Made by a program: the position numbers and the translations under genes
Assembly (NCBI RefSeq): GCF_900890425.1
Contig: NZ_CAAHFG010000001.1
Location: forward strand, 1,736,001 to 1,800,000
Source: Pontiella desulfatans
GTDB lineage: Bacteria > Verrucomicrobiota > Kiritimatiellia > Kiritimatiellales > Pontiellaceae
Direction of reading: 5' to 3'
DNA length: 64,000 nucleotides
Notes under the pieces: generated by a model
The model's input: only the letters and a program-made list of their open reading frames with translations
What the model was told of the DNA's origin: nothing
Database searches by the model: none
Shown here: piece by piece, positions 9,703 through 21,551 of the stretch
Numbering within the stretch: the first letter of the stretch is position 1
How the letters are laid out: every line of letters starts with the position of its first letter

Positions 9703-10191
9703 GCGTCCTTTTGTACCATGTTGAGGACGCAGGTTCCACTTAAGCCGGTGGTCCGAAAATCGGGGTTAAGCGCAGTGATCTTCCAGTGGGAGGCCGCGGG
9801 GGCGGGATCGACAAATAGCGGGCCGCCTTTGCTGGCGGCCTTGGCGGCGTCCACCACCACCTTTAGTTCTTCGGCGGTTAGCGCGTCCATATGGGCGGTT
9901 GCCCATTGGTCGAGCAGCCCGTTGGACGCTTCGCTGAGTTTGGTGCGTTCAATGCGCGCCGGTTTTTTGAATCCGCGCTGCAGGTAGGCCCAGTGCTCAC
10001 CGACATAGAGGATTTTGGCCTCGATGCTTCTGCTTTTCAGATCCACCAAGGTCTGGAAGTCGGTCTTGCCTTTCAGTTCCAGCGCGCTTGCCCATGGGCC
10101 AACCAGCAGTGCGGCAACGATGAAAATCGATCTCATGTATTTCCCGTATTTGTTTAGAGCGACCCAATCTAGCACAAAGGGCAAGCCCGGC

Positions 10192-10257
10192 AACCTGACC
10201 ATAAGTCTCATGCCTCCGCTGTCCCATGCCTCCGGCGAACCTGACCAAAAGTCCTAT
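10192..10257 (+). promoter_or_regulatory. two direct operator-like repeats in divergent region
   Basis: AACCTGACCATAAGTCTCAT (from 10192) and AACCTGACCAAAAGTCCTAT (from 10238) are direct copies 46 bases apart, between the divergent GH16 remnant (start 10136) and the sulfatase (start 10352). The second copy shares 13 identical bases, CCAAAAGTCCTAT, with a site at 21921-21933 upstream of the sugar porter. This suggests a regulator site shared across the locus. Confidence 0.5.
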
Positions 10258-10351
10258 TGTGGAACGGGGACGGGAATGGTAGCTCTTTGGGCTTGCCGGA
10301 ACGGAATCCGGCATCCTTCACGAATTAGAATATGGCCCGGGGGGCAACAGA

Positions 10352-12025
10352 ATGAAGAATCCATTTGCAGTTTTTATGTTGGCCACCTTCATGGCGGCAT
10401 CGGTGTGGGGGGCGGGGCGCCCCAACATCGTCATCATCATGTCGGACGATTCCGGCTACACCGATCTGGGGTGCTACGGCAGCGAGATCGATACGCCGAA
10501 CCTCGATCAGCTGGCGGCAAAGGGGCTGCGCCTGGGCAACTTCTACACCAATGGACGCTGCAGCCCGACGCGCGCATCGCTACTGAGCGGCCTCGACTGC
10601 GCCAAGGTTGGTTTCGGCGGTGGCGTCGTCGGCGACTGGGTGCGCGAAATGCCATACCCGGCGCACCGCGCCCGGATGCCGTATGATATCCCGCTCTTGC
10701 CCGAGCTGATGAAAGCGGCGGGGTATCGTACGCTGATGTCCGGAAAATGGCACATGGGCGGCAGCACCATGAAGTTCCATAAGAGCCAGCAAAAGCAGTG
10801 GAAACACTACCACCAGGGCTGGGAATTGACCGAGGAGGAGATGGAACAGGATTTTCTAGGCCTTCCGCTGCAACGCGGTTTCGATGAATATTTCGGCCTG
10901 TACGGCGCGCAGGACAGCCTCTTCTTCGTGCCGGGGCAGTATCATCCCATGATGGAGGGCAACGAGCCGGCCAAGCTGAAGTATGACCGTGAATATACGA
11001 TGCATTGCTTCTCGAAGCGGAAGGACTTGAACTACAATGTGAACCACGGGAAAACCGGCAAGGCCTTTTATGCAACGGATGGCGTGACCGACCGGGCCAT
11101 CGAAATGATCCGGGACGCGGCTGGCCAGGAGCAGCCCTTCATGTTGTATGTGGCCTACCGCGCACCGCACAAGCCCCTTCAGGCACCGGACGGGCTGGTG
11201 CGGAAATATCTGGAAAAATACGAGGATCTGGATGCGATTGGCACGGATCGCGTTGCCGGTTTGAAAAAGGAAAAGCTCTATCCCGAAGCGGCCGAATACC
11301 GCAAGGCCTGGATTCCGCCGGCGCGCGAGGAGATGCGGCTTCAACTGGCCATCCACTCGGCCATGATTGAGAAGATCGATGAAAATGTCGGGCGGTTGGT
11401 CGACACGCTGGACGCATCGGGCGAGCTCGACAACACCCTGGTGCTCTACTTTTCCGACAACGGGGCGGCGGCGCATCTCCAAGGGATCATGAATGCACCC
11501 TATCACGGCGTGAAGGCGCTGATGTGGGAAGGGGGCACCAAGACCCATTTCATCGCTTCCTGGCCGGGCAAAATCAAACCGGGCACGATTTCGCACGAGC
11601 AGGCTTGGGTGGGCGATATCCTGCCGACCTGCCTGGAGCTGGCAGGTGCGGACTATCCGGACACGTTCCGCGGCAAAAAAACCGAAGCCCTTGCCGGGCG
11701 CAGCATGCTGCCGATTCTCCAGGGCACATCGCGAGATCCGGCGGAGGCGCTTTTCTTCAACGACAAGGGGCAGCAAGCCATCATCTTCCAAGGGCGTTGG
11801 AAATTGCTGATCGAACCCGGCTGGTATCTGCAGACCCGCGACAAGCCCGGCATTGCCTATGAACTCTACGACCTCGAAACGGATCCCGCCGAGACCCGGA
11901 ACCTTGCGAACGAAAAGCCGGAAATGGTGCAGAACCTCTCCAAGAAATGCGAGGCTTGGATCAAGGAGTGCGGCATCGTCGATTATGCCAAGCTCATCGA
12001 ACTTCGCCCCAACGATCCGTACTAA
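10352..12025 (+). CDS. exported S1-family sulfatase
   Basis: 557 residues. The signal peptide [20 protein letters not shown] is followed by the alkaline-phosphatase-like fold: [21 protein letters not shown] (metal ligands DD), the formylglycine motif [11 protein letters not shown] with C70, SGKWHMGG, and the distal [10 protein letters not shown] motif. The C-x-P-T-R cysteine needs conversion to formylglycine by a maturase that is not in this window. The C-terminus has the usual [17 protein letters not shown] tail. It is in front of the agarolytic operon and probably desulfates agar or porphyran fragments; substrate inferred. A run of G (CCCGGGGGGC) precedes the ATG. Confidence 0.93.
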   Translation: MKNPFAVFMLATFMAASVWGAGRPNIVIIMSDDSGYTDLGCYGSEIDTPNLDQLAAKGLRLGNFYTNGRCSPTRASLLSGLDCAKVGFGGGVVGDWVREMPYPAHRARMPYDIPLLPELMKAAGYRTLMSGKWHMGGSTMKFHKSQQKQWKHYHQGWELTEEEMEQDFLGLPLQRGFDEYFGLYGAQDSLFFVPGQYHPMMEGNEPAKLKYDREYTMHCFSKRKDLNYNVNHGKTGKAFYATDGVTDRAIEMIRDAAGQEQPFMLYVAYRAPHKPLQAPDGLVRKYLEKYEDLDAIGTDRVAGLKKEKLYPEAAEYRKAWIPPAREEMRLQLAIHSAMIEKIDENVGRLVDTLDASGELDNTLVLYFSDNGAAAHLQGIMNAPYHGVKALMWEGGTKTHFIASWPGKIKPGTISHEQAWVGDILPTCLELAGADYPDTFRGKKTEALAGRSMLPILQGTSRDPAEALFFNDKGQQAIIFQGRWKLLIEPGWYLQTRDKPGIAYELYDLETDPAETRNLANEKPEMVQNLSKKCEAWIKECGIVDYAKLIELRPNDPY

Positions 12026-12055
12026 CCGGGCCCCGTGGGCGCCTTCATTCGTATA

Positions 12056-12067
12056 GGTCATTTGGTC
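12056..12067 (+). promoter_or_regulatory. operator-like GGTC repeat upstream of GH2 operon
   Basis: GGTCATTTGGTC, a direct GGTC-N4-GGTC, 97 bases upstream of the GTG at 12164 and 30 bases after the sulfatase stop. It resembles the GGTC repeats at 32041 and the GGACATTTGTCC site at 26166. Confidence 0.35.
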
Positions 12068-12163
12068 AGTATCCACGGACTGCGCCATGGTTTAGGTTTT
12101 TCCGTGCTAAATGGACGAGGTGTGCCGAACAGGCGCTAAAGCAGATAAACGACGGGTGATAAG

Positions 12164-14515
12164 GTGAATTGCGAAGCAATGGATTTTTCGAAGGAGTGGA
12201 AGTTTTTCCTGGGTGAACAGGAAAACGGGCAGGCGGTGGAATTCAACGATGCGGATTGGGACACCATCGACGTGCCGCACGACTGGAGCGTGGAAGCCTC
12301 GTTCAGCGAAGAGCTGGAAGGGGCAACCGGATATCTCCCCGGCGGCATCGGCTGGTACCGCAAAACCTTCGAGGCGCCGCACCATCCGGTCGCCTATCTC
12401 CATTTCGACGGGGTCTACAACCAGGCCACGGTCTACCTGAACGGCGAAAAGCTGGGCGATCACCCGTATGGGTATTCCCCGTTTTATTTTGAGGTTTCGG
12501 ATAAACTCAAGCACGGCCGGAATGTGCTGGCTGTGCGGGTGGATCATTCGCGCTACTGCGACAGCCGCTGGTACACGGGATCGGGCATCTATCGCTCCGT
12601 CGAACTCCTCGGCGCGGCAAAAACGCACATTCCGGTTTGGGGCACGTTCGTCACCACGCCGAAGGTTTCCACTGAAATGGCCACGGTGCAGGTGCAGGTC
12701 GAGGTGCGCAACCCCGATGGCGCCACGGTCGCAACGTCGATCTTCGATCCCGCCGGAAACCACGTGGCGGAGCATTCGATGCCGGCCAGCAAAGCCATCA
12801 TCCAGTCGATGGAAGTCGCCAATCCGATGCTTTGGGATGTCGATGGGCCCAACCTTTACACGGCGGTCACAACCGTTTCCGTCGATGGCGGCGCGGTGGA
12901 CGAATACACGACCCGGTTCGGCATCCGCACCATTCGTTTCGACGCCGCCGAAGGTTTTTTCCTCAACGGTAAAAACAGGAAGATCAAGGGCGTTTGCCTG
13001 CACCACGATGGCGGGTGCGTCGGCGCGGCCGTGCCGAAGGATGTCTGGCGCCGACGCTTCGCTGCGCTCAAGGCCGGCGGCTGCAACGCCATCCGCATTG
13101 CGCACAATCCCGGTTCATCCGAGTTTCTTGATCTTTGCGACGAGATGGGCTTGCTGGTGCAGGACGAATTCTTTGACGAATGGGATAATCCGAAGGACAA
13201 GCGCAAGAACATGAACGAGCAGCACGACGACTATATCTCGCGCGGCTCGGCGGAATATTTCCAGGAGTGGGCGGAGCGCGACCTGAAGGACACCATGCGG
13301 TCGCACCGCAACCATCCCTGCATTTTCCAATGGAGCATCGGCAACGAGATCGAATGGACCTATCCGCGCAACGCCGAGGCCACCGGGTTTTTCGATGCCG
13401 ACTGGAGCGGCAACTATTTCTGGGAACAGCCGCCGCACTCCATCGACGAAATCAAACGTCTGCTCAAGGAGCTGCCCCGGGGCGAATACGACATCGGAGA
13501 AACCGCGCAGAAGCTCGCCAAGTGGACGAAGGCACTCGACACCTCGCGTCCGGTCATCGCCAACTGCATCCTACCGTCGTCGAGCTATGAATCCGGCTAT
13601 GCCGACGCACTCGACATCATCGGTTTCAGCTATCGCCGCGTAATCTACGACTATGGCCACCGGCACTATCCCAAGCTTCCGGTCATGGGCACCGAGAATC
13701 TCGCCCAGTGGCACGAGTGGAAGGCCATCGAGGAGCGCCCGTTCGTTTCCGGCACCTTCCTTTGGACGGGCATCGACTATATGGGCGAATCGAACGGACA
13801 GTGGCCGATCACCACGACCCGTTCCGGGCTGCTCGACCGCGCGGGTTTCGAGAAGGGGTCCTTCCACATGATGAAGACGCTGTGGAGCGAAGAGCCGCAT
13901 GTCCATCTCACCACGCAGACGCTTGAAAAGTCGCCCTACCACACGAACAACGGCGACCTCGGCGAAACGGATCCGAAGGCGTGGGAGCGGAAGCTGTGGG
14001 TCTGGCACGACGTCAATACGCACTGGAATTACAACGACGGAGAAATGGTCGCGGTGGAGGTCTATTCCAACTGCGCTTCGGTCGAGCTGTTCCTCAACGG
14101 CGAGTCGCTCGGTGTGAAGCACCTGAAGGATTTCGACGACCGCATCTACAAATGGGCGGTGCCGTTCAAGGCCGGCAAGCTGGAAGCGAAAGCGGTCAAT
14201 GTGTCGGATAAATTGATAACTGCAGGCATCCCGGTTTCCATCCAACTGGTTGCTGATGGTTGCCATGTAATTGCGCAACTGGTGGATGCCGAAGGAACGC
14301 CGGTAAAAACCGACGAGCGGGAAATCAGTTTTGATGCCACCGGCGGTCGCATCCTCGGCGTGGACAACGGTGCGCCTGACAGTACGCAGGATTACCAATC
14401 CAACAAGGTCGCCACCTCCCAAGGCCGCTGCCTGGTGGTGGTTGAAGGCACCTGCAACGTGTCGGCGTCGGCCAAAGGCCTCGCCGGCGCGCACATTGCC
14501 GTGGAGGCCGTGTAG
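12164..14515 (+). CDS. cytoplasmic GH2 beta-galactosidase-like enzyme
   Basis: 783 residues with no signal peptide, so cytoplasmic. GH2 order is seen: sugar-binding domain ([46 protein letters not shown]), immunoglobulin-like domain, and TIM barrel with [17 protein letters not shown], acid/base WSIGNEIEW (E395) and nucleophile [10 protein letters not shown] (E511). C-terminal beta domains follow. The GTG start at 12164 is weakly supported; ATG at 12179 (MDFSKEW) is an alternative. The stop abuts the GTG of the GH50 gene with no spacer. It most likely splits neoagaro- or agaro-oligosaccharides to galactose after import. It is a paralogue of the exported GH2 at 48787. Confidence 0.9.
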   Translation: MNCEAMDFSKEWKFFLGEQENGQAVEFNDADWDTIDVPHDWSVEASFSEELEGATGYLPGGIGWYRKTFEAPHHPVAYLHFDGVYNQATVYLNGEKLGDHPYGYSPFYFEVSDKLKHGRNVLAVRVDHSRYCDSRWYTGSGIYRSVELLGAAKTHIPVWGTFVTTPKVSTEMATVQVQVEVRNPDGATVATSIFDPAGNHVAEHSMPASKAIIQSMEVANPMLWDVDGPNLYTAVTTVSVDGGAVDEYTTRFGIRTIRFDAAEGFFLNGKNRKIKGVCLHHDGGCVGAAVPKDVWRRRFAALKAGGCNAIRIAHNPGSSEFLDLCDEMGLLVQDEFFDEWDNPKDKRKNMNEQHDDYISRGSAEYFQEWAERDLKDTMRSHRNHPCIFQWSIGNEIEWTYPRNAEATGFFDADWSGNYFWEQPPHSIDEIKRLLKELPRGEYDIGETAQKLAKWTKALDTSRPVIANCILPSSSYESGYADALDIIGFSYRRVIYDYGHRHYPKLPVMGTENLAQWHEWKAIEERPFVSGTFLWTGIDYMGESNGQWPITTTRSGLLDRAGFEKGSFHMMKTLWSEEPHVHLTTQTLEKSPYHTNNGDLGETDPKAWERKLWVWHDVNTHWNYNDGEMVAVEVYSNCASVELFLNGESLGVKHLKDFDDRIYKWAVPFKAGKLEAKAVNVSDKLITAGIPVSIQLVADGCHVIAQLVDAEGTPVKTDEREISFDATGGRILGVDNGAPDSTQDYQSNKVATSQGRCLVVVEGTCNVSASAKGLAGAHIAVEAV

Positions 14516-16627
14516 GTGAGGCAACTCTTCCAGAGGGCGCGACAAAGCGCGTACCGCAGGCGTCTCGCCTGCTCCGCGTTCGGTCTGCTGGCGCTCGGTG
14601 CCTGTGCCCAGCCGCTCGAACTGGTATCGCTGAAGGAAGGGGCATTGCATGCGGACATCGACTATTTGGACTCGGCGATCTCCAACAACGTTGGCGATAC
14701 GATCGAGGTCCATGCCATCGGCAAGGACGCATGGCCGAACGTCACCTTCAATGCGATCGGCAAGCCGTGGAACCTCAAGGGCTATGCCACGGTCAAGGCC
14801 GACTTCACCAACCTGGGCAGTGCGCCGCTGCAGGTCGGCATCCGGCTCGACAGCGCCAAGGCGGCGGAAACCGAAACGCCGCAGCACGCGCAGGGCTTCG
14901 AGCTGCTCGATCCCGCCGAGACGCGCACCATTAGTGTTCGGCTGGTTTCCGATGGATGGGTGTTCACCAATGCCGTCGAGCTGGTCGGCATGCGCCGCGC
15001 GCCGGGCGCGGAGCTGGTGGATGTTGCAAACATCGGCCGCATCCAGGTGTTTGCCGGGCACGTGAAGCAACCGTGCCTGTTTGCGGTTTCGAACCTCCGC
15101 GCCGAAGGTTCGGTTGGGCAACGTTCCGCCGAAGGCTTCCTGCCGTTCATCGATACCTATGGCCAAACCAAGCACCGCGAGTGGGAAGGCAAGATCCGCG
15201 CCCATGCCGACTTCGCCGTGCTGCGCACAGCCGAGGAGCAGGATCTTGCGCAGCATCCCGGGCGCAGCGATCTCGGCACATACCGCGGCTGGACGGGCGG
15301 CGAAAAGCGCGAGGCCACGGGCTGGTTCCGCGTCGAGAAGGTGGACGGCCAGTGGTGGCTGGTCGATCCCGAGGGCTATCTGTTTTGGTCGCACGGCGCA
15401 ACGTGCATCGATCCCAACTTCGGCTACACGGGCATCCAAGGTCGGGAAGACTATTTCGAGGGTCTGCCTGCGGACGACAAACCGCTGGGGCAGTTCTATT
15501 CGCAGAGTTCCTGGGCACCGCACGGGTTTTATGCCGACAAGGTGCCATTCAAAATTTTCCAGTTCTATAAAGCCAACCTGTTTCGAAAATACGGCGAAAA
15601 CTGGAAGGCCGATTTTTCCGACTCCGTTCACAAGCGCATCAAAAGCTGGGACATGAACACGATTGCCAACTGGGCGGACCGCGAGGTCTACCGCGGGCAA
15701 CGCACGCCCTACGTCGCCAACTTTTTCATCCGCGGCAACCGCCAGCTCGAAGGGTCGCACGGCTACTGGGGCAAGTTCCACGATGTGTTCGATCCCTCCT
15801 TCCGCGCGAGCATCCAACGGACCCTCAAGCAGCGCAAGCGGGAGGCGAAGGATCCGTGGTGCATCGGCTTCTTCGTCGACAACGAACTGTCGTGGGGCTA
15901 CGACGGCATGTCGCTCGCGATCGATACGCTCGCAAGTCCCGCCGACCAACCCGCCAAGATTGAATTCATCGGCGACCTCCAGGCCAAGTATGGCGACATT
16001 GCCACGCTCAACCTGGCCTGGGGCACGCGGCACGCTTCGTGGGAGGCCTTGCTGGCATCGCGCGAGCCGCCCGAGGCGGTCCGCGCCGGGGAAGACCTGC
16101 GGGTCTTCTACCGCAAGACCTGCAACACCTATTTCGGCACCATCCGCGACGAGCTGGAAAGCGCCGCGCCGAACCACCTCTATCTCGGCTGCCGCTTCGC
16201 GTGGGTTAACGACGCCGTGGCGGTCGCCGCGTCCGAATATTGCGATGTGGTCAGCTACAACAAATACAACCATTCCGTGCGCGGCCTGCGCCTGCCGCAC
16301 CAGATCGACAAGCCGCTGATGATCGGGGAATACCATTTCGGCGCAACCGACCGCGGCCATTTCCACCCCGGCCTGCGCGAAGGGGCCGACCAGTTGGAGC
16401 GCGCGGAAAAATTCAAGGCCTATTTCACGAGCGCGCTCGATAATCCGCAGATGGTCGGCGTCCACTGGTTCCAGTGGGTGGACGAACACGCCGCCGGTCG
16501 CGCCGACGAGGAAAACTACAACGTCGGGCTCGTGGATATTTGCGATACGCCGTATCCGGAAATGGTTAGCGCCATGCGCGAGGTGGGGGCAACGATGTAT
16601 GAATCCCGAACCGGGAAAGGGAACTAG
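14516..16627 (+). CDS. lipoprotein GH50 beta-agarase-like enzyme
   Basis: 703 residues. A lipobox is visible in [14 protein letters not shown], so it is probably membrane-anchored. A non-catalytic beta-sandwich comes first (about 25-200), then the GH50 barrel: [34 protein letters not shown], acid/base [10 protein letters not shown] (E457), SYNKYNH, and nucleophile MIGEYHFGA (E605). GH50 enzymes release neoagarobiose, often exolytically. The GTG start follows the GH2 stop directly and the MFS gene begins 2 bases after its stop, placing hydrolysis and uptake in one transcript. Confidence 0.9.
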   Translation: MRQLFQRARQSAYRRRLACSAFGLLALGACAQPLELVSLKEGALHADIDYLDSAISNNVGDTIEVHAIGKDAWPNVTFNAIGKPWNLKGYATVKADFTNLGSAPLQVGIRLDSAKAAETETPQHAQGFELLDPAETRTISVRLVSDGWVFTNAVELVGMRRAPGAELVDVANIGRIQVFAGHVKQPCLFAVSNLRAEGSVGQRSAEGFLPFIDTYGQTKHREWEGKIRAHADFAVLRTAEEQDLAQHPGRSDLGTYRGWTGGEKREATGWFRVEKVDGQWWLVDPEGYLFWSHGATCIDPNFGYTGIQGREDYFEGLPADDKPLGQFYSQSSWAPHGFYADKVPFKIFQFYKANLFRKYGENWKADFSDSVHKRIKSWDMNTIANWADREVYRGQRTPYVANFFIRGNRQLEGSHGYWGKFHDVFDPSFRASIQRTLKQRKREAKDPWCIGFFVDNELSWGYDGMSLAIDTLASPADQPAKIEFIGDLQAKYGDIATLNLAWGTRHASWEALLASREPPEAVRAGEDLRVFYRKTCNTYFGTIRDELESAAPNHLYLGCRFAWVNDAVAVAASEYCDVVSYNKYNHSVRGLRLPHQIDKPLMIGEYHFGATDRGHFHPGLREGADQLERAEKFKAYFTSALDNPQMVGVHWFQWVDEHAAGRADEENYNVGLVDICDTPYPEMVSAMREVGATMYESRTGKGN

Positions 16628-16629
16628 CC

Positions 16630-18213
16630 ATGTCTAAAAAAACACAAGCGATTGAACTGAGCGAAAAGACGAAGGCGGAGGACAAGGTTCCGCTGTTCCA
16701 GAAGATTGCCTATTCCATGGGCGTGGTCTCCGACCACTATGCGAACGTCTGCCTGGCCTGGATTTTCCTGACGCCCTTCTTTGTCGACTTCCTCGGACTG
16801 GGCGCGACGGTGGTTGGCCTGGCGCTGGGGGCGGCACGCTGCTGGGATGCATTCACCGATCCGCTGGTGGGGCGCATTTCCGACCGTACCCGGAGCCGCT
16901 ACGGTCGGCGAAAACCGTTTATCTTTGTGGGCGCGATTTTGACGGGGATGATGTTCCCGCTGATCTGGCTGGTGCCGGAGGGCTGGTCGACCACGGCGAT
17001 CACCGCCTACCTGTTTGTTGCGCTGATGATCTTTTTCTCGGTCTACTCCATTTTCTCCGTGCCCTACGAGGCGCTGGGTTCGGAACTGACCGCCGACTAC
17101 AGCGAACGCAGCTGGATCTTCATCGTTCGCAAATATGTGCAGGAAATCTTCAACCTCGGCATTGTCTGGGTGTTCCCCCTGGCCGCTTGGCTGGGCAAGC
17201 GGGTCGGCGGCGAAGTCAACGGCGTACGCGCCATCAGCTGGGTCATCGGCGGCATCATCATTGTGGCGGGCATCCTGCCGGCCATCTTCAACAAGGAGCG
17301 CTACAAGGACATCGCCGTCCAGGAGGGCACCGGCAGCTTCAAGGAGGGCTTGGGGGCCTTGGTCCGGAACAAGCCGCTGCTCATCGTCATCGGCGTGATT
17401 GCCACCTACCTCTTCGCCATCATGGCCACGGCCAATCTCTCCTACTTCGTCAACGTCTATTATATCTACGGCGGGGATGTCCAGAAGGGCGCCAACCTCG
17501 GCGGCATCGACGGCACCCTGCGCCTGGGCTTCGCACTCGGCGCCGCCTGGGTGATCGGCCTGATCGGCAACAAGGTCGACAAGCACAAGATCATGATCTT
17601 CTCGTGCGCCACCCTGCTGGTGGCCTTTATCGGCATGTTCTTCACCACCATCCCCGGCAAGCCCTGGCTGGCGCTTTCCATGAAGCCGCTCGTGGCCATC
17701 GGCGAATGCGGCTTCTGGGTGCTGATCCTTTCCATGCGCGCCGACGTTTGCGACTGGGACGAATACAACACGGGGTCGCGCAGCGAGGGGATGATCGCCG
17801 CCATCACCAACTGGTGCAATAAAATCGCCATGACCCTCGCCATCGTCATCTCCGGCTGGAACCTCGAACACGTCGTCAAGTTCGATAGCAAGCTCGACGA
17901 GGGAACCAAGGCGGCGGTGATGGCCAAGGCCGAAGCGTCATACGCCGAGCTGACCGAAGCGCAAAAGGTGGAGGCCGGGAACGGCACGGAAATCACGCTC
18001 GATGCCTACACCGACGGCATGGAGCGCCAGGCCGTCATGGATAACCTGGAGCCGGGCACCATGCGGCGCCTGCGCATCTTCTATTCGCTGCCGCAGGCCG
18101 GGGCGCTGGTGCTCTGCTTGTTCATGCTGGGCCGCTATCCGCTCACCAAGCGCAAGATGGAGGAGATTCGCAAGGAACTCGAAAGCCGCCGCGGCACAAC
18201 CTCGGCAACCTAA
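16630..18213 (+). CDS. GPH-family sugar:cation symporter (MFS)
   Basis: 527 residues with about twelve membrane segments. The GPH pattern is present: [48 protein letters not shown] near the N-terminus, [18 protein letters not shown] after the fourth segment, and [17 protein letters not shown] later. Between the last segments is an acidic insert ([24 protein letters not shown]...). A GAAAGGGA ribosome site precedes the ATG. Position between GH50 and GH86 suggests uptake of neoagaro-oligosaccharides. No SusC/D pair was found in the window, so import at this step appears to rely on MFS carriers. Confidence 0.92.
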   Translation: MSKKTQAIELSEKTKAEDKVPLFQKIAYSMGVVSDHYANVCLAWIFLTPFFVDFLGLGATVVGLALGAARCWDAFTDPLVGRISDRTRSRYGRRKPFIFVGAILTGMMFPLIWLVPEGWSTTAITAYLFVALMIFFSVYSIFSVPYEALGSELTADYSERSWIFIVRKYVQEIFNLGIVWVFPLAAWLGKRVGGEVNGVRAISWVIGGIIIVAGILPAIFNKERYKDIAVQEGTGSFKEGLGALVRNKPLLIVIGVIATYLFAIMATANLSYFVNVYYIYGGDVQKGANLGGIDGTLRLGFALGAAWVIGLIGNKVDKHKIMIFSCATLLVAFIGMFFTTIPGKPWLALSMKPLVAIGECGFWVLILSMRADVCDWDEYNTGSRSEGMIAAITNWCNKIAMTLAIVISGWNLEHVVKFDSKLDEGTKAAVMAKAEASYAELTEAQKVEAGNGTEITLDAYTDGMERQAVMDNLEPGTMRRLRIFYSLPQAGALVLCLFMLGRYPLTKRKMEEIRKELESRRGTTSAT

Positions 18214-18224
18214 TGGAGCTTAGC

Positions 18225-20078
18225 ATGAAAAATACGCATGGGTTTATTGTTGGGGTGGTCTGGCTGGTGGCATCAACCGCGCTGGCCGAAACGGTCGAGG
18301 TGGAACTCGATCCCGCTTGCGTGCGCAACATCGGCGGCGTGACCGCATTCGACCGCGCGCAATTCATCACCATCCATGACGGCTTCGGGTCGACGGACAT
18401 CAACGAGCACGATGTCCGCTACCTGGAGGATGAATTGGAGGTGCGCTACGGGCGCGACGGCGGGTTTATCACTTGGATGGCGGCCGAGGTCGGGGCCGAC
18501 CCGGCCAAGCCGGAAATGCCGAACCTGCAGGATCTAAAGGACGTCCTGAAGAAATACCGGGAGGAGGTCGAACCCTTCCGCATGGTGCCGAAGCACATGC
18601 GCGACGTGGTGTTCTGCACCCACCCGGAGCAAATGCACGGCTTTGCCGACAACACCTTCACGGCCTGGGGGCCGCGGACGCCGGAGGCGACGGCCGAGCT
18701 TACCGCCCAGTTGCTCAAGCACGGTTTTTCCGACGAGGAACGACCGCGTTTCCTGGAGGTCTACAACGAACCGTTCGTAAAGGCGAAAAAGATCCCCGCC
18801 ACCATTGAATCGATGTGCGAGCAGCATAATGTGGTGGCCAAGCGCGTGAAGGAGCTTACCCCGAATGTGCTGGTGGGTGGCTATGCCGCCGCTTGGGTCG
18901 AGGTGGAAGACCGCAACTTCGAGCACTGGAACGGTTGGCAAAAAACCTTCATGGATATCGCCGGTGAAAACATGGATTTCTGGTCGTACCACATTTACGA
19001 CGGCGTCAATGTGATGGGGTCGCCGCGCAACCGCACCGGCAGCAACTCCGAGGCGATCATGGATCTGATCGACACCTATAGCCATATCAAGTTCGGCGTG
19101 GCCAAACCGATCATGATTACGGAATACGGCAAGATTCCCGGCGGAAACATGAACTCGATGCCCTACAGCGCCGAGCGTTCGGCCGGCATGCTCTACTCGG
19201 CCATGGGGCAGTTGATGACCTTCATGGACCATCCCGACCGGTTGTTGAAAACCATTCCGTTCTTCCTCGGCAAGGCCACCTGGACCTACGGGATGACCAA
19301 CGACCACGTGCCCGGCGAGGCCAATCCGTTTCTGCTGTGGCGCAAGACCGCGGAAGGGGACTACGTGGAAACCGACCTGACGCTCTTCTATCAGTTTTGG
19401 AAAGGCGTTGAAGGCGAGTGGCGAAAAAGTGCCAGCTCCAATCCCGATGTGCGCGTCCATGCGCTGCACGACGGAAAACGCCTGAATGTTGCGTTCATGA
19501 ACCTGGATGAGGATGCGAAGCGGGTAGGGCTGTCCGGCTTGGATGGCATTCAAGCGGCCGCCGTGTCGCTACGGACGCTAACGACCCATGGCAGGAAACC
19601 GGTGCTCGGCCAGCGCACCATGGACAAGGTTCCGGCCTCGTTGGAACTCGAACCCGGTGAAGCCGCCCTGCTGATGATTGACCTGGGCACGGCCCTGAAG
19701 CCGAAACGCGGCGTGCGGGAGCATCGCATTTATGCCACGGAATATCTGAAGGATATCGAGGCGGGCAAGCCGGTTGTCTTCAACTATCCGAATACGCCGA
19801 CCGGAAACGGATCGGCGCTGCTGCGGGTTTCGGCCGGCCGCAAGCTGGGGCGGAAAATCCTGCCGGACTCCGTGAGGTTCAACGGCCATGAACTGTCGAT
19901 TCCGACAAACTGGGCGGGAGACGACCAAGCGGGGCGCGCCAACTATTTTGGCATGATCGAAATCCCGGTGGGGATGGACTTGGTTCGGGATGCGAACACG
20001 GTGGAGGTCCGCTATCCCGATGCCGGCGGCAAGGTGGCCAGCGTTGTTCTCCAGGTGAACCGCATGGAGGAGCTTTAA
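18225..20078 (+). CDS. exported GH86 beta-agarase/porphyranase
   Basis: 617 residues. A signal peptide ([21 protein letters not shown]) precedes the GH86 barrel: [29 protein letters not shown] with acid/base E182, [10 protein letters not shown], and nucleophile [10 protein letters not shown] with E300. C-terminal beta domains ([19 protein letters not shown] onward) match those of the paralogue at 36692. The ATG at 18225 is preferred to 18213 because GGAG lies 6 bases before it and the signal peptide then starts properly. GH86 members are endo-acting on agarose or porphyran; the choice between them cannot be made from sequence alone. Confidence 0.92.
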   Translation: MKNTHGFIVGVVWLVASTALAETVEVELDPACVRNIGGVTAFDRAQFITIHDGFGSTDINEHDVRYLEDELEVRYGRDGGFITWMAAEVGADPAKPEMPNLQDLKDVLKKYREEVEPFRMVPKHMRDVVFCTHPEQMHGFADNTFTAWGPRTPEATAELTAQLLKHGFSDEERPRFLEVYNEPFVKAKKIPATIESMCEQHNVVAKRVKELTPNVLVGGYAAAWVEVEDRNFEHWNGWQKTFMDIAGENMDFWSYHIYDGVNVMGSPRNRTGSNSEAIMDLIDTYSHIKFGVAKPIMITEYGKIPGGNMNSMPYSAERSAGMLYSAMGQLMTFMDHPDRLLKTIPFFLGKATWTYGMTNDHVPGEANPFLLWRKTAEGDYVETDLTLFYQFWKGVEGEWRKSASSNPDVRVHALHDGKRLNVAFMNLDEDAKRVGLSGLDGIQAAAVSLRTLTTHGRKPVLGQRTMDKVPASLELEPGEAALLMIDLGTALKPKRGVREHRIYATEYLKDIEAGKPVVFNYPNTPTGNGSALLRVSAGRKLGRKILPDSVRFNGHELSIPTNWAGDDQAGRANYFGMIEIPVGMDLVRDANTVEVRYPDAGGKVASVVLQVNRMEEL

Positions 20079-20081
20079 GCC

Positions 20082-21551
20082 ATGTTGAAATCCGCAATCT
20101 TTAAATTGGCCCTGGCGTTGGTGGCCTTCAGCTTGCACGCCGATGAACGCCCCAACATTCTCATCATTCTTGCCGACGATCTGGGGTATGGCGACCTTGG
20201 GTTTACGGGGTCGAAAGCCATCAAGACGCCGGTGCTCGATGCGTTGGCGAAGGGCGGGGTGGTGTGCGAAAACGGATATGTGACGCACTCCTATTGCGGC
20301 CCTTCGCGCGCCGGCTTGCTGACCGGGCGTCACCAGGCGCGCTTCGGCATGGAAATCAATGCCACCTATTCGCCCTACGACATGCACATGGGGCTTCCTC
20401 CGGAACAGAAGACCTTCGGCAAGCGGTTGCAGGCCGCCGGATACCGTACGGGGCTCATCGGGAAGTGGCACTTGGGAGCCGCTCCGAACCATCATCCCAA
20501 CCATCGGGGATTCGACTATTTCCATGGGTTCCTCGGAGGAGGGCACTGCTATTGGCCGGAGCAGGTCACGATGACCATGCCGCTACTGATGGAAGACGGG
20601 AAGATCAACTATGGAGCAAACCAGGGAACGTCCCATCCGTTGCTGCGCAACGACCGCGAGGCCGAATTCAATGAATATTTGACGACCGCGCTCAGCCGCG
20701 ATGCCGCCCGTTTCGTTCAGGAGAGCGAGGAGCCGTTTTGTCTTTATCTGGCCTACAACGCACCGCACAGTCCGTTGGAAGCACCGAAGGAAACCATTGC
20801 CAAATATGGCCACATCCAAGACCGTAACCGCCGGATCTATGCCGCGATGGTGGATGAGATGGACCAGGGGATCGGCATGGTGGTCGATGCGCTCAAGGAG
20901 AGCGGCAAGTTTGAAAACACGTTGATCTTTTTCCTGTCGGATAACGGTGGCGTTGGAACGCCACCCTGGAACCCGTCGGAAAACTGGGCGGACAACGGTC
21001 CGTTCCGCCAGGGCAAAGCCAGCTGGATGGAGGGCGGAATCCATGTGCCCTATCTGGTGCACTGGCCGAAAGCGCTGAAGCCGGGAACCTTCAAGGGGCT
21101 GGTCTCGGCTCTGGATATTACGGCCACCGCCGTAGCGCTTGCCGGTGGCGATACCTCCGGCGAACCGTTGGATGGCGTGAACCTGATTCCCTATCTCGCG
21201 GGCAGCAAAAAGGGTTCGCCGCACGCCGCGCTTTATTGGCGCGAACGCAACAGCACTTCGTGGGCCGTGCGCACGCCGCAGGCCAAGTTTGTGAAGAATG
21301 CCTGGGAGCGCGGCGAGCTTTGCGTCTACGACATGGTGAACGATCCATACGAATCCACCAACGTGATCGACCATGTGCCGGAAAAACGTGCGGAGCTGGC
21401 CCGGTTGTGGAACGACTGGAACGCCGTCAACAAAGCCAATGTCCTGCTTCACGCCTACGAGTATCAGGAGCTCCGCTTGAAGATGTATGAGGATCTTCAC
21501 CGGGAGCTGGAAGCAAAAGCCGCAAAGACCAAGCCGGTTGTCATTGATTAA
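20082..21551 (+). CDS. exported S1-family sulfatase
   Basis: 489 residues with a signal peptide (MLKSAIFKLALALVAFSLHA). Sulfatase motifs: RPNILIILADDLGYGDLGFTG, formylglycine motif YCGPSRAGLLTGR with C72, IGKWHLGA, LIFFLSDNGG, and a trimmed C-terminal tail. It is 3 bases after the GH86 stop and ends the five-gene operon 12164-21551. It probably removes sulfate from galactan oligosaccharides. The 3' end overlaps a small convergent ORF by 4 bases. Confidence 0.92.
   Translation: MLKSAIFKLALALVAFSLHADERPNILIILADDLGYGDLGFTGSKAIKTPVLDALAKGGVVCENGYVTHSYCGPSRAGLLTGRHQARFGMEINATYSPYDMHMGLPPEQKTFGKRLQAAGYRTGLIGKWHLGAAPNHHPNHRGFDYFHGFLGGGHCYWPEQVTMTMPLLMEDGKINYGANQGTSHPLLRNDREAEFNEYLTTALSRDAARFVQESEEPFCLYLAYNAPHSPLEAPKETIAKYGHIQDRNRRIYAAMVDEMDQGIGMVVDALKESGKFENTLIFFLSDNGGVGTPPWNPSENWADNGPFRQGKASWMEGGIHVPYLVHWPKALKPGTFKGLVSALDITATAVALAGGDTSGEPLDGVNLIPYLAGSKKGSPHAALYWRERNSTSWAVRTPQAKFVKNAWERGELCVYDMVNDPYESTNVIDHVPEKRAELARLWNDWNAVNKANVLLHAYEYQELRLKMYEDLHRELEAKAAKTKPVVID

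Larger units (their letters stand above)
8437..9739 (-). mobile_element. IS3-family insertion sequence, 1303 bp, with 5-bp target duplication
   Basis: Terminal inverted repeats GTGGAACCTGCG (8437-8448) and CGCAGGTTCCAC (9728-9739) match over 12 bases. The direct repeat TTAAG flanks the element at 8432-8436 and 9740-9744, showing a simple transposition into the GH16 gene. It carries two overlapping frames (orfA 9702 to 9418, orfB from about 9429 to 8576) typical of the family. Both frames are intact and the ends are preserved, so the element may be active and recent. Confidence 0.93.
7616..10136 (-). pseudogene. GH16 endo-galactanase-like gene, interrupted by IS3 element and frameshifted
   Basis: Two halves flank the insertion. 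The 5' half (10136 down to 9745) encodes a signal peptide (MRSIFIVAALLVGPWASALE), then an SLA1-homology-like segment (SIEAKILYVGEHWAYLQR). The 3' half (8431 down to 7616) encodes the GH16 core: SDEFNGKKLNEEKW, CGIAQSHEKTTYGYFEASIKG, FPGLCPAFWLY, the catalytic YSEIDIIEM (E-x-D-x-x-E) and a C-terminal VDYVRSWQR. Removing the element and one target duplication leaves the halves out of frame. A good frame reading SDHRLKFTDPWFKIGGRRT crosses the junction only if one T is restored near 9758 and a CA duplication near 8396 is removed. So the enzyme, probably an agarase- or carrageenase-type GH16, is dead at full length. A truncated product from an internal start at 8329 would lack the signal peptide. 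Confidence 0.88.

Noticed and set aside
13571-16489. 972-residue open frame on the minus strand
   Set aside because: Shadow of the GH2 and GH50 genes, both of which have catalytic motifs on the plus strand.
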